Source: Caulobacter segnis (lineage in GTDB: Bacteria > Pseudomonadota > Alphaproteobacteria > Caulobacterales > Caulobacteraceae). Taken from it: a stretch of 64,000 nt of DNA. Below, in pieces: positions 35,348-44,833 of the stretch. The position numbers were made by a program, and so were the translations under genes. The stretch lies in contig NZ_CP096040.1 in assembly GCF_023935105.1 (NCBI RefSeq), forward strand, positions 3,410,001 to 3,474,000. The letters are read 5' to 3'. Position 1 is the stretch's first letter; each line of letters opens with the position of its first letter. The notes under the pieces were generated by a model. That model had not been told where the DNA came from, did not search any database, and saw only the letters and a program-made list of their open reading frames with translations.

Positions 35348-36211
35348 ATGAAACTGCTCCGCTACGGCCCCAAGGGCGCCGAGAAGCCCGGCCTCCTCGA
35401 CGCCGAGGGCAAGATCCGCGATCTGTCGGGCCACGTGGCCGACATCACCGGCGCCCAACTGTCGCCCGCCAGCCTCAAGGCCCTGGCCGCCATCGACCCG
35501 ACCACCCTGCCCCTCGTCGAGGGCTCGCCCCGCTACGGCGTGCCGGTCAACGGCGTCAGCAAGTTCATCGCCGTGGGCCTGAACTTCGCCGACCACGCCG
35601 CCGAATCGAACCTGCCGATCCCGGCCGAGCCTGTGCTGTTCACCAAGGCCGTCAGCTGCCTGCAGGGCCCGAATGACCCGGTGATGATCCCGCGCGGCTC
35701 GGAAAAGACCGACTGGGAAGTCGAGCTGGGCGTCGTGATCGGCTCGCGCGCCAGCTACGTCACCGAAGAAGAAGCCCTGGACCACGTGGCCGGCTACGTC
35801 CTGATCAACGACGTCTCGGAACGCGCCTTCCAGATCGAGCGCGGCGGCACCTGGGACAAGGGCAAGGGCTGCGACACCTTCGGTCCGGTCGGCCCGTGGA
35901 TGGTCACCTCCGACGAGGTCGGCGACCCGCAGAATCTGGGCATGTGGCTGGACGTCAACGGCCAGCGCAAGCAGGACGGCTCGTCCAAGACCATGATCTT
36001 CCCGATCAGCAAGCTGGTCTCGTACATCAGCGAGTTCATGACGCTGGAGCCGGGCGACCTGATCACCACCGGCACGCCTCCGGGCGTGGGCATGGGCCAG
36101 AAGCCCGAGCCCGTCTATCTGAAGGCCGGCGACGAAATCCGCCTGGGCATCGAGAAGCTGGGCGAACAGCGCCAGATCGTCGTGGCCTGGTCGAAGGACG
36201 GCGCCCAGTGA
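35348..36211 (+). CDS. 2,4-diketo-3-deoxy-L-rhamnonate hydrolase (FAH family)
   Basis: A 287-residue fumarylacetoacetate-hydrolase-fold protein. FAH motifs: GLNFADHAAES, PVLFTKAVS, DWEVELGVVIG (metal-binding acids), GGTWDKGKGCDTFGPVGPW and GDLITTGTPPGVG. In the diketo variant of non-phosphorylated rhamnose (or fucose) catabolism this family splits the diketo acid to pyruvate and L-lactate. Position between dehydratase and 4-dehydrogenase makes that assignment stronger than generic names such as ureidoglycolate lyase. Confidence 0.82.
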   Translation: MKLLRYGPKGAEKPGLLDAEGKIRDLSGHVADITGAQLSPASLKALAAIDPTTLPLVEGSPRYGVPVNGVSKFIAVGLNFADHAAESNLPIPAEPVLFTKAVSCLQGPNDPVMIPRGSEKTDWEVELGVVIGSRASYVTEEEALDHVAGYVLINDVSERAFQIERGGTWDKGKGCDTFGPVGPWMVTSDEVGDPQNLGMWLDVNGQRKQDGSSKTMIFPISKLVSYISEFMTLEPGDLITTGTPPGVGMGQKPEPVYLKAGDEIRLGIEKLGEQRQIVVAWSKDGAQ

Positions 36212-36975
36212 GCCCCGTCTCCTCCTCCAAGATCTACGCCGATCGTTTCGCCGGCCGCGTCGCGGTGGTCACCGGCGGCGCCTCGGGCCTGGGCAAGGCC
36301 GTGGCCGCCCGCATCGTCGCCGAGGGCGGCCGGGTCTCGCTGTGGGATCTGGACGCCGAAGGCCTGAAGGCGGCCGCCGCCGAAGTCGGCGCGGCCCATA
36401 CCTTCGCCCTGGACGTCTCCGACGAAGCCGCCGTCCTGGCCGCCGGCAAGGCCGCCAACGAAGCCCTGGGCCGCATCGACGTCCTGGTCGCCTCGGCCGG
36501 CATCACCGGCGCCACGGCCCCGGTTTACGAATACCCGACCGATAGCTGGAAGCGCGTCTTCGACATCAACGTCAACGGCGTCTTCTACAGCTGCAAGTCG
36601 GTCGTGCCGCACATGCTGGCGAACGGATATGGCCGCATCGTCAACGTCGCCTCGGTGGCGGGCAAGGAAGGCAACCCCAACGCCGGCGCCTATTCGGCGT
36701 CGAAGGCGGCGGTGATCGGCCTGACCAAGTCGCTGGGCAAGGAACTGGCCACCAAGGGCGTCATCGTCAACAGCCTGACCCCGGCCACCTTCGAGAGCCC
36801 GATCCTGGAGCAGCTGCCCCAGAGCCAGGTCGACTACATGCGCGGCAAGATCCCGATGGGCCGCCTCGGCGAAGTCCACGAGAGCGCCGCCATGGTCTGC
36901 TTCATGGCTTCGGAGGAGTGCAGCTTCACCACCGCCGCGACCTTCGACACGTCCGGCGGCCGGACCACCTTCTAG
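36208..36975 (+). CDS. 2-keto-3-deoxy-L-rhamnonate 4-dehydrogenase (SDR)
   Basis: A 255-residue short-chain dehydrogenase: VTGGASGLGKAVAARI, NVASVAGKEGNPNAGAYSASKAA (catalytic Ser, Tyr, Lys) and a C terminus ending DTSGGRTTF. GTG 36208 overlaps the hydrolase stop (GTGA). It should oxidise C4 of 2-keto-3-deoxy-L-rhamnonate with NAD, producing the substrate for the adjacent hydrolase. Homologous SDRs act in fucose pathways, so specificity is from context. Confidence 0.8.
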   Translation: MSPVSSSKIYADRFAGRVAVVTGGASGLGKAVAARIVAEGGRVSLWDLDAEGLKAAAAEVGAAHTFALDVSDEAAVLAAGKAANEALGRIDVLVASAGITGATAPVYEYPTDSWKRVFDINVNGVFYSCKSVVPHMLANGYGRIVNVASVAGKEGNPNAGAYSASKAAVIGLTKSLGKELATKGVIVNSLTPATFESPILEQLPQSQVDYMRGKIPMGRLGEVHESAAMVCFMASEECSFTTAATFDTSGGRTTF

Positions 36976-36990
36976 AGCGAGACTGGAGCC

Positions 36991-37896
36991 ATGGCGTACA
37001 CCGGCCCCATCGTCGATCCCCACATGCACCTGTGGGACCTCGATCGGCACTACTACGCCTGGCTCCAGGACACGCCGCTGCCGACCAACCCGGCCGGCGA
37101 CATGTCGTCGATCGCCTACAAGTCCTATGGGCTCGACGACTACCTGGCCGACGCGAAAGGCTGGAACGTCGTCCAGGTCGTGCATGTCGAGTGCGGCCTG
37201 CCGCCCAAAGATCAGCTGTCGGAGACCGACTGGCTGCAGTCGATCGCCGACCAGCGTGGCGTGATCGGCGGCATCGTCGCCGGCGCCAACCTGGATGATC
37301 CCGATGTCGAGGCGATGCTGGCGGCCCACGCCGCCCGCAAGAACGTCCGAGGCGTCCGCCAGATCGTCAATTGGCACAAGGATCCGGCCAAGACCTACGG
37401 CCCGACCGACAAGCTGCTGGACGCCCAGTGGCGCAAAGGCTTCGCGCTCCTGGCCAAGTATGGCCTGTCGTTCGACTTGCAGCTCTACGCCTCGCAGATG
37501 GACGTGGCGGCCGAACTGGCCGACGCCCATCCGGACATCCCGCTGATCGTCAATCACGCGGGCATGCCGACCGACCGCGACGAGGCTGGCCTGGCCGCCT
37601 GGCGCGAGGGGATGGCGACCCTAGCGAAGCGTCCGAACGTCAGCTGCAAGATCTCGGGCCTGGCCATGGTCGACCGATCGTGGACTACCGCCAGCCTCAA
37701 GCCTTTCGTGCTTCAGGTCATCGAGACCTTCGGCGTCGACCGCTGCCTGTTCGCCAGCAACTTCCCGGTCGAGAAGGTGCACGGCAGCTTCGGCGCCTTC
37801 TACGCCGCCTACGACGCGATCACGGCCGGCTTCAGCCATGACGAGCGCGAGACGCTGTTCGCCGGCAACGCCCGGCGGATCTACCGATTGACCTAA
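36991..37896 (+). CDS. L-rhamnono-1,4-lactonase (amidohydrolase)
   Basis: A 301-residue amidohydrolase-2 protein. Metal site GPIVDPHMHLWDLDRHYYAWLQD at the N terminus, IVNHAGMP in the middle and a late FASNFPVEK Asp/Asn region. Family members open sugar lactones (L-fucono- or L-rhamnono-lactone). It follows the dehydrogenase by 15 bases and completes the route from rhamnose dehydrogenase to rhamnonate dehydratase. Confidence 0.8.
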   Translation: MAYTGPIVDPHMHLWDLDRHYYAWLQDTPLPTNPAGDMSSIAYKSYGLDDYLADAKGWNVVQVVHVECGLPPKDQLSETDWLQSIADQRGVIGGIVAGANLDDPDVEAMLAAHAARKNVRGVRQIVNWHKDPAKTYGPTDKLLDAQWRKGFALLAKYGLSFDLQLYASQMDVAAELADAHPDIPLIVNHAGMPTDRDEAGLAAWREGMATLAKRPNVSCKISGLAMVDRSWTTASLKPFVLQVIETFGVDRCLFASNFPVEKVHGSFGAFYAAYDAITAGFSHDERETLFAGNARRIYRLT

Positions 37897-37922
37897 AAAA
37901 GAAGAGTCCTGGGAGGAAGACG

Positions 37923-38258
37923 ATGAGCAAGACGACGGAAAGCCGCCCCCTCGCCTTCCGCATGCAGCTGAAGCCGGGTGTCGCCGCCGAGTACGAGCGC
38001 CGCCACGACGAACTGTGGCCCGACCTGGCCGCCGCGCTCCGCGAGGCGGGCGTCTATGACTATTCGATCTTCCTGGACGAGGAGACCATGAGCCTCTTCG
38101 CCGTGCTGCGCCTGCGTCCCGACAACAAGAAGGACGCCCTGCCGCTGCAGCCGGTGATGAAGCGCTGGTGGGACTTCATGGCCGACCTGATGGAGGTCCA
38201 TCCCGACAACAAGCCCGTCGAGTGGCCGCTGAAGCCTGTCTTCTACTTCGAGGGCTGA
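37923..38258 (+). CDS. rhaM: L-rhamnose mutarotase
   Basis: A 111-residue RhaM/DUF718 protein: AFRMQLKPGVAAEYERRHDELWPDLAAAL with the active-site His/Glu region and WWDFMADLMEVHPDNKPVEWPLKPVFYFEG at the end. It interconverts alpha and beta L-rhamnopyranose, feeding the dehydrogenase. The ribosome-binding site GGGAGGA is strong. The signal-peptide-bearing GH43-GH35 fusion starts 2 bases after its stop. Confidence 0.9.
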   Translation: MSKTTESRPLAFRMQLKPGVAAEYERRHDELWPDLAAALREAGVYDYSIFLDEETMSLFAVLRLRPDNKKDALPLQPVMKRWWDFMADLMEVHPDNKPVEWPLKPVFYFEG

Positions 38259-38260
38259 GC

Positions 38261-41200
38261 ATGCGCGCCCTCCCCGCCCTGGGCCTCGTCGCGACGCTGC
38301 TGGCCAGCACGGCGCCCCTACAGAAAGTCTGGGCAGAGCCCGTCCGCTACACGATGACGGCGTTCACCAACGCCAGCCAGTCGAACATGAGCGTGTACGA
38401 CTCGGCCGACGGCACGCGTTTCACGCTGAAGAAGCCGCTGGCCTATACGCCGCCCCAGGGCCTCATCCGCGATCCCAGCGTGATGAAGCATACGGACGGC
38501 TGGTACTACGTCGCCTACACCACCGGCTGGACTGGCGACACGATCGGCCTGGCCCGCAGCAAGGATCTGACCGACTGGACCTTCCTGCGCGACGTGAAGA
38601 TCGAGGTTCCGGGCGCGACCAACGGCTGGGCGCCGGAGTGGTTCGTCGACCAGGACGGCGCGGTGAACCTGATCCTGTCGGTCTCGACCACCGGCATCGC
38701 CGGCCAATTCCAGCCCTATCGCATCACCGCCAGCGACGGTCCGCTGGCGACCTGGAGCGCGCCCAAGGTGCTGTCGGGCCTGGGGCCGAACTTCATCGAC
38801 ACCTTCGTGGTGCGCCAGGACGGCCAGTACCAGGCCTTCGCCAAGAACGAGACGACCAAGTACATCGAGCTCTACACGGCCCCGTCGCTGGATGGGCCGT
38901 GGGCGCCGAAGGGTACGGGCGACTGGGCTGGCTGGGGTCGCTACCTGGAAGGCCCGGCCATGAGCCGCACGCCCGACGGCGCCTGGCGGATCTATTTCGA
39001 CGAGTACATGGCCAAGCGCTACTGGTACTCCGACAGCAAGGACGGCTTCAGGACCTGGAGCCAGAAGACTGAACTGCCTGAGCTTTCCGGCACGGTGCGC
39101 CATTTCACGGTGCTGAAGGAAGGCGGCGATCCGCCCGCCGTCGCCAAGCCGGCGCAAGCCCATCAGATCACCTGGGACAAGTACTCGCTGAAGGTCGATG
39201 GCCAGCGGCTGTTCTCGTGGGGCGGCGAGTTCCACCCCTTCCGCGTGCCCAGCCCGGATCTCTGGCGCGACATCCTCCAGAAGATGAAGGCCAGCGGCTA
39301 CAACACGGTCGCGATCTATTTCGACTGGGGCTACCACTCGCCCAAGCAGGGGGTCTACGACTTCAGCGGCGTGCGCGACATGGACCGCGTGCTGACCATG
39401 GCCAAGGAAGAAGGCCTGTACGTCATCACCCGCGCCGGGCCTTACGTGAACGCCGAGCTGACCCGGGGCGGCTTCCCCGGCTGGATGGTCAACCAGCAGG
39501 CCCGCGCCCGCACCGACGCGCCGGAATACATCCAGGCCGCCGACGAGTGGCTGACCCGGATCAACGCCGTCATCGCCCGCCACCAGCTGACCACCGGCCA
39601 GGGCACGGTCATCGCCCACCAGATCGAGAACGAGCTGGACGTCGTCGGCGCGCCGCAGCAGCGCTACATGCAGTGGCTGTACGACAAGGCCAAGGCCGAC
39701 GGGATCACCGTCCCGATCTTCCACAACGACAAGGGCCGCAACGGCTACTGGGTGCCCAAGGGCTCGAACGTGCCGGGCACGGTGGAAGGGCCCAACGACC
39801 TCTATGCCTTCGACGGCTATCCCGGCGGCAACTGCCGCGTCGACTCCAAGCCCGCCAATCCAGGCGTCGCGCCCGACTGGGGCATCTATGGCGCCAATGG
39901 CGCCAAGGGCGGAGCCCTGGCCAGCCCCAACACCCCCGGCTTCCTGGCCGAGTTCGGCGGCGGCTGGTTCGACTACTGGGGCAGCAATGGCGACTACGAC
40001 TGCACCGCCATTCACCGGGGTGTGGGCTACCAGCGGGTGTTCTACGGCACGAACATCGCCAACGGCCTGACGCTGCAGAGCTTCTACATGACCTATGGCG
40101 GGACCAGCTGGGGCTGGCTGCCGGCGCCGGTGGTGTTCACCTCGTACGATTATGGCTCGGCCATCGACGAGGCGCGGGGGCTACGCGACAAGGCCCGGGT
40201 GATGAAGCAGATGGGCGAGTTCATCGCGTCGGTCCCCGACCTCACCCGCATGGACAAGGGCGAGGCGGTCGCTGTCTCGAACGACAAGGTCCGCGTCTAT
40301 CACAACGTCAACGCCGAGACGGGCAGCCACCTCTATGTAGTGGTTCACAACCCCAGCAGCGCCACGGGCGACGAGGCCTTCACCTTCAAGCTGAAGACCC
40401 GCGATGGCGAATATGTCGTCCCCTCGCGGATCAAGGGCCAGGACAGCAAGATGCTGATGGCCAGCTACGACCTGGGCAGCCAGCGGCTGGTCTATTCGAC
40501 CTCCGAGATCCAGACGCACCTGAAGTGGAACGACGGCGATCTGGCCCTGCTCTATGGCCGCGCCGGCGAGGCTGGCGAGACGGTGCTGCGCTACGCCAGT
40601 GCGCCGAAGGTCGAGGTGATCGAGGGCGAAGTGACCTCGGCCTTCGACGCGGCCAAGGGCGACCTGAAGCTGACCTACGCACACAAGGGTCTGGCCCGCG
40701 TACGGATCTCCGGCGGCGGGCGTCCGCCCCTCACCCTGCTGCTGGCCGACGCCGAGACCGGCCAGACCTTCTGGCGGCGTGAGAACGCCTTGATCCGTGG
40801 CCCTGGCCTGGTGCGTAGCGACGCCAACAAGGGCGGGGTTCTGTCGCTAACCGGCGACACCGAGACCGACAGCCCGCTGGAGGTCTTCGCGCCCAAGGCC
40901 GTGACGTCGCTCCGGTGGAACGGCGCCAAGGTCGCGGCCAAGGCGACCGCCTCCGGCAGCCTGCTGGCCGACAAGCCCCTGGCCGGTCCGAGCCCGGTCG
41001 CCCTGCCCGACCTGGCCCAGCTGACCTGGAAGACCGCCCCCGGCTCGCCCGAGGCGGATCCCAAGTTCGACGACGCCTCGTGGCTGAAGACCGAGGGTCG
41101 CCGCAGCGGTTCGACCGTGCGCGGCCCTACCGGTCAACCGGCGCTGGACATGAGCACCTACGGTTTCCACCAGGGCGACGTCTGGTATCGCGGCCGCTAC

Positions 41201-42040
41201 CAGGGCCAGGCCGACATCGACACCCTGACCCTGCACTACGGGGCCGGCGGCGCGGGCATGCTGCAGGTGTGGCTGGACGGCCGGTTCCTGGGCGAGCACG
41301 AGTTGGACGGCGGCCTGCCCCGCCCGATCACCACGGGCGTGGCGACCTTCAAGCTGCCCGAGGATCTGCGCGGGACCGGCGAGCACGTGCTGTCGGTCAT
41401 GGTGCGCAACAACGGCCACAACTGGGACCTCGACGCCGACGACTTCCACAAGGAAGCCCGCGGCCTGGTCTCGGCCTCGCTGTCGGGCCCGGCGTCCTAC
41501 AGCTTCGCCGTGCCGATCGCCTGGAAGATCCAGGGCAACAAGGGCGGCGAGGACATCCAGGACCCGGTGCGCGGCAACGCCAACAACGGCGGCCAGTACG
41601 GCGAGCGCGAAGGCTGGCACCTGCCGGGCTTCCCCGATGCGTCGTGGACCAAGGCCGACATGGCCGCGACCACGCCCTATGCCGGGACAACCTGGTACCG
41701 CACCAGCTTCGACCTCAACCTGCCCCAGGATCAGGACACCACCCTGGGCCTGACCATCGGCGACCCCGACAAGCCGCGTTCGCCCAATAAGCGCTATCGC
41801 GTGCTGATCTTCGTCAATGGCTGGAACATGGGGCAGTTCATCGCCCATGTCGGCCCGCAGCGGACCTTCGTCCTGCCCAACGGCATCGTCGATCCGCGCG
41901 GCAAGAACACCATCGCCCTGGCGGTGACCAGCGACGGCGCCGCAGGCGACGCCCTGGAAGCCGTCAAGCTCGTCAACCTGCGGACCGTGCGCGGCGGCGT
42001 CCCCGTCGCCCGCGTGCCCGCCCCCGACTTCAAACCCTGA
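38261..42040 (+). CDS. GH43-like/GH35 fusion glycoside hydrolase
   Basis: A 1259-residue exported protein (signal MRALPALGLVATLLAST, cut near WAEP). Residues about 30-290 form a five-bladed GH43-like propeller with acidic motifs LIRDPSVM, FIDTFVV and YLEGPAM. Residues about 305-640 are a GH35 TIM barrel: acid/base Glu near 456 (HQIENEL), nucleophile Glu near 564 (AEFGGGW). Beta-domains and two galactose-binding-like modules follow (about 950-1250). GH35 is beta-galactosidase; GH43 members are arabinosidases, xylosidases or exo-galactanases. The pair suits arabinogalactan side chains of RG-I. The start 38261 gives the signal peptide. Confidence 0.85.
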   Translation: MRALPALGLVATLLASTAPLQKVWAEPVRYTMTAFTNASQSNMSVYDSADGTRFTLKKPLAYTPPQGLIRDPSVMKHTDGWYYVAYTTGWTGDTIGLARSKDLTDWTFLRDVKIEVPGATNGWAPEWFVDQDGAVNLILSVSTTGIAGQFQPYRITASDGPLATWSAPKVLSGLGPNFIDTFVVRQDGQYQAFAKNETTKYIELYTAPSLDGPWAPKGTGDWAGWGRYLEGPAMSRTPDGAWRIYFDEYMAKRYWYSDSKDGFRTWSQKTELPELSGTVRHFTVLKEGGDPPAVAKPAQAHQITWDKYSLKVDGQRLFSWGGEFHPFRVPSPDLWRDILQKMKASGYNTVAIYFDWGYHSPKQGVYDFSGVRDMDRVLTMAKEEGLYVITRAGPYVNAELTRGGFPGWMVNQQARARTDAPEYIQAADEWLTRINAVIARHQLTTGQGTVIAHQIENELDVVGAPQQRYMQWLYDKAKADGITVPIFHNDKGRNGYWVPKGSNVPGTVEGPNDLYAFDGYPGGNCRVDSKPANPGVAPDWGIYGANGAKGGALASPNTPGFLAEFGGGWFDYWGSNGDYDCTAIHRGVGYQRVFYGTNIANGLTLQSFYMTYGGTSWGWLPAPVVFTSYDYGSAIDEARGLRDKARVMKQMGEFIASVPDLTRMDKGEAVAVSNDKVRVYHNVNAETGSHLYVVVHNPSSATGDEAFTFKLKTRDGEYVVPSRIKGQDSKMLMASYDLGSQRLVYSTSEIQTHLKWNDGDLALLYGRAGEAGETVLRYASAPKVEVIEGEVTSAFDAAKGDLKLTYAHKGLARVRISGGGRPPLTLLLADAETGQTFWRRENALIRGPGLVRSDANKGGVLSLTGDTETDSPLEVFAPKAVTSLRWNGAKVAAKATASGSLLADKPLAGPSPVALPDLAQLTWKTAPGSPEADPKFDDASWLKTEGRRSGSTVRGPTGQPALDMSTYGFHQGDVWYRGRYQGQADIDTLTLHYGAGGAGMLQVWLDGRFLGEHELDGGLPRPITTGVATFKLPEDLRGTGEHVLSVMVRNNGHNWDLDADDFHKEARGLVSASLSGPASYSFAVPIAWKIQGNKGGEDIQDPVRGNANNGGQYGEREGWHLPGFPDASWTKADMAATTPYAGTTWYRTSFDLNLPQDQDTTLGLTIGDPDKPRSPNKRYRVLIFVNGWNMGQFIAHVGPQRTFVLPNGIVDPRGKNTIALAVTSDGAAGDALEAVKLVNLRTVRGGVPVARVPAPDFKP

Positions 42041-42063
42041 TTACCCGACGACTGGAGACTACC

Positions 42064-43173
42064 GTGCCCAATCTCGCACACGGCATCGACGCCAAGGACA
42101 TCAAGGCCAAGATCGCCTCGCTGATCAGCAATCTGGTCGACATCACCGACGAGACCGGCGAGTTCCTGCTGCGCCTGGACGACGGCCGGGTCATCGACAC
42201 CAAGGGCTGGAACGACTGGGAGTGGACCCACGGCGTCGGCCTGTACGGCCTGTGGAAGCAGTACGAGATGCACGGCGACGAGCGCGCCTTCGACATCATG
42301 ACCCAGTGGTTCGCCGACCGCTTCGAGGCCGGCACCCCGACCAAGAACATCAACACGGTCTCGCCGTTCCTGACCCTGGCCTACCTGTACGAGGCCACCG
42401 GCGATCACACCTACATCCCCTATCTCGAGACCTGGGCCGACTACGTCATGTACGAGGGGCCGCGCACCGAGGAAGGCGGCTTCCAGCACATCGTCTTCAA
42501 CAGCGAGAACCCCCAGCAGCTGTGGGACGACACGCTGATGATGAGCGTGCTGCCGCTGGCCAAGATCGGCCTGCTGCTCGACCGCCCCGACTTCGTCGAG
42601 GAGGCCAAGCGCCAGTTCATGGTCCACATCAAGTACCTGGCCGACCGCAAGACCGGCCTGTGGTTCCACGGCTGGACCTTCCTGGGCCGCCACAACTTCG
42701 CCGACGCCCTGTGGGCGCGCGGGAACTGCTGGGTGACGATCGCCATCCCCGAGTTCATCGAGCTCCTGGACCTGAAGCCGGGCGATGGCCTGCGCGCTTT
42801 CCTGATCGACGCGCTGGAGGCCCAGATCAAGGCCCTGACCGAGTTCCAGGACGCCGAAACGGGCCTGTGGCACACGATCATCAACGACAAGACCTCGTAC
42901 CTGGAAGCCTCGGCCACGGCCGGCTTCGCCTACGGCATTCTGAAGGCCGTGCGCAAGCGCTACATCGGCAAGGCGTACGAAGCCGTCGCCATCCGCGCCA
43001 TCAAGGGCGTGCTGGCCAATATCGATGAGGCGGGCGAGCTGCAGCAGGTCTCGTTCGGCACCCCGGTGTTCGACACGATCCAGGGCTACAAGGACATTCC
43101 GCTGACCTCGATGCCGTACGGCCAGTCGCTGGCCATGCTGGCCCTGGGCGAGTTCCAGCGGGCCTTCATCTAA
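42064..43173 (+). CDS. GH105 unsaturated rhamnogalacturonyl hydrolase
   Basis: A 369-residue cytoplasmic (no signal peptide) alpha/alpha-barrel enzyme. GH88/GH105 hallmarks: WNDWEWTHGVGLYGLWKQYE (early catalytic Asp region), QLWDDTLMMSVLPLAKIG (second catalytic Asp region), FHGWTFLGRHNFADALWARGNCWVTIAIPE and SYLEASATAGFAYGILKAVR. It hydrates and removes the unsaturated uronate left by PL11, releasing rhamnose for the adjacent catabolic genes. It lies between the GH43-GH35 fusion and the symporter. Confidence 0.9.
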   Translation: MPNLAHGIDAKDIKAKIASLISNLVDITDETGEFLLRLDDGRVIDTKGWNDWEWTHGVGLYGLWKQYEMHGDERAFDIMTQWFADRFEAGTPTKNINTVSPFLTLAYLYEATGDHTYIPYLETWADYVMYEGPRTEEGGFQHIVFNSENPQQLWDDTLMMSVLPLAKIGLLLDRPDFVEEAKRQFMVHIKYLADRKTGLWFHGWTFLGRHNFADALWARGNCWVTIAIPEFIELLDLKPGDGLRAFLIDALEAQIKALTEFQDAETGLWHTIINDKTSYLEASATAGFAYGILKAVRKRYIGKAYEAVAIRAIKGVLANIDEAGELQQVSFGTPVFDTIQGYKDIPLTSMPYGQSLAMLALGEFQRAFI

Positions 43174-43190
43174 CCCCCATCCGCATCACC

Positions 43191-43215
43191 CCGGTCCAGC
43201 CCAGCGCTGGACCGG
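43191..43215. repeat. 10-bp stem hairpin between GH105 and symporter genes
   Basis: CCGGTCCAGC (43191-43200) and GCTGGACCGG (43206-43215) form a perfect stem with loop CCAGC. No U-tract follows, so it more likely stabilises or partly attenuates the transcript between two genes of the same direction than terminates it. Confidence 0.6.
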
Positions 43216-43257
43216 CAAGGGGCGCCAAGACCCCACCTCGAAGGGAAAGACAAGCAC

Positions 43258-44829
43258 ATGGCCACCGCCGAAACCCGCAAACCCACCTGGGTCAACTATT
43301 GGGGCTGGGGCTCCGGCGACATGCTGGGGGCCGGCGCGCAGGCGGTGATCACCGGCTGGCTGGCCTATTTCTTCATCACCTTCTGCGGGCTGTCGCCGGT
43401 CGAGACGGGCCTGATCCTGGGCCTGCCGCGCTTGCTGGAAGCCATCACCTGCCCGCTGATCGGCTACGTCTCCGACAACCTGCGCCACACCTGGGTCGGA
43501 CGGAAGATCGGGCGGCGGAAGATCTTCCTGATCATCACCATCCCGCTGCTGCCGGCCTTCGCGTTGATCTTCGTTTCGGGCCAGACCTTCGCCTACTACC
43601 TGACGACCTTCATCTTCTTCGAGTTCGTCTACACGATGTTCCTGATCCCGTGGGAAACCCTCGCGGCGGAAATGACGAAGGATTACAAGGAGAAGGCTAA
43701 GTTCGCCGGCGTGCGGATGATCATCGCCCAGAGCTCGGCGATCCTGGCTTCGTACCTGCCGACCCTGATCATCAACAATTTCGGCGGCAAGGATTCGCCC
43801 AACACCTTCCTGATCATGGCCGCGATCTTCGGCGTGCTGTTCAGCCTGGTGGTGACCCTGGTCGTCTTCCTGTCGTGGGAGCGCCCCTACACCGAGGCCG
43901 AGAAACTGATCCAGCCCGAGCCGATGGACTGGGGCAAGGCGGCGATGATCCCGGTCAACATGTTCCGCGACCTGTTCTCGACCCTGAAGATCAAGGCCTT
44001 CCGCCAGCACCTGTCGCTGTATCTGGGCGGCTACATCAGCCAAGACATCTTCAACACCGCCTTCCCGCTGTTCGTGGCCACGGTGATGGTCGGCTCGACC
44101 CTGATCATCTCGCAGCTGATGACCACCATGTACGTGGCCCAGTTGATCTCGGTGATGATCGCCATCCGGGTGATCATCCGCACCGGGCCGGTGGTCGCCT
44201 ATCGCCTGGCGATCACCTCGGTCGGCGCGGCCCTGCTGCTGTTCCTTGCCTTCTACCTGATCAAGCCGGCGGGCTTCGCGCAGGGCGTCGCGGCGCTGAA
44301 CGGCAACATCTTCGGCGGCGGGGCGCCGATCGCCGTGCTGTTCTGGCTGTTCGTGCCGATCATCCTGGCGGGCCTGGGACGTGGCACGCTGAACTTCGTG
44401 CCGTGGGGCGTCTACAACTATCTGCCCGACGTCGACGAGGCCGTCACTGGCCAGCGCCGCGAGGGCATCTTCGCCGGCGTCATGACCCTGACCCGCAAGG
44501 TCGCCCAGTCCGGCGCCATCCTGCTGACCACCACCCTGATCGGCATGGGCGGCTTCGTCTCGGCCGCCAAGGGCAAGCCGGTCATGCAGCAGACGCCGGA
44601 AGCCATCCAGGCCCTGGTGATGGTCATGGTCGGCGGGCCGCTGGTGGTGATGATCGTCGGCATGCTGATCTCGTGGCGCTTCCGACTGAACGCCCGCACC
44701 CACGCGGTGCTGGTCCACGAGGTCGAGCGCCTCCGCGCCGGGGCCACCGAGGCCGAGAGCGCCGACTCCAAGCAGATCGTCGAGGACCTGACGGGCTGGA
44801 AGTGGGAGCGGCTCTGGGGCCGCCACTAG
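43258..44829 (+). CDS. GPH-type MFS oligosaccharide:cation symporter
   Basis: A 523-residue inner-membrane transporter with about twelve hydrophobic segments. Features of the glycoside-pentoside-hexuronide group: GSGDMLGAGAQAVITGWLAYFF at the N terminus, DNLRHTWVGRKIGRRKIFLI in loop 2-3, and WETLAAEMTKDYKEKAKFAGVRMI in loop 4-5. It most likely imports unsaturated rhamnogalacturonan disaccharides or oligomers for the cytoplasmic GH105 enzyme just upstream. Last rightward gene of the locus; it meets the response-regulator gene tail to tail. Confidence 0.85.
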   Translation: MATAETRKPTWVNYWGWGSGDMLGAGAQAVITGWLAYFFITFCGLSPVETGLILGLPRLLEAITCPLIGYVSDNLRHTWVGRKIGRRKIFLIITIPLLPAFALIFVSGQTFAYYLTTFIFFEFVYTMFLIPWETLAAEMTKDYKEKAKFAGVRMIIAQSSAILASYLPTLIINNFGGKDSPNTFLIMAAIFGVLFSLVVTLVVFLSWERPYTEAEKLIQPEPMDWGKAAMIPVNMFRDLFSTLKIKAFRQHLSLYLGGYISQDIFNTAFPLFVATVMVGSTLIISQLMTTMYVAQLISVMIAIRVIIRTGPVVAYRLAITSVGAALLLFLAFYLIKPAGFAQGVAALNGNIFGGGAPIAVLFWLFVPIILAGLGRGTLNFVPWGVYNYLPDVDEAVTGQRREGIFAGVMTLTRKVAQSGAILLTTTLIGMGGFVSAAKGKPVMQQTPEAIQALVMVMVGGPLVVMIVGMLISWRFRLNARTHAVLVHEVERLRAGATEAESADSKQIVEDLTGWKWERLWGRH

Positions 44830-44833
44830 GACC

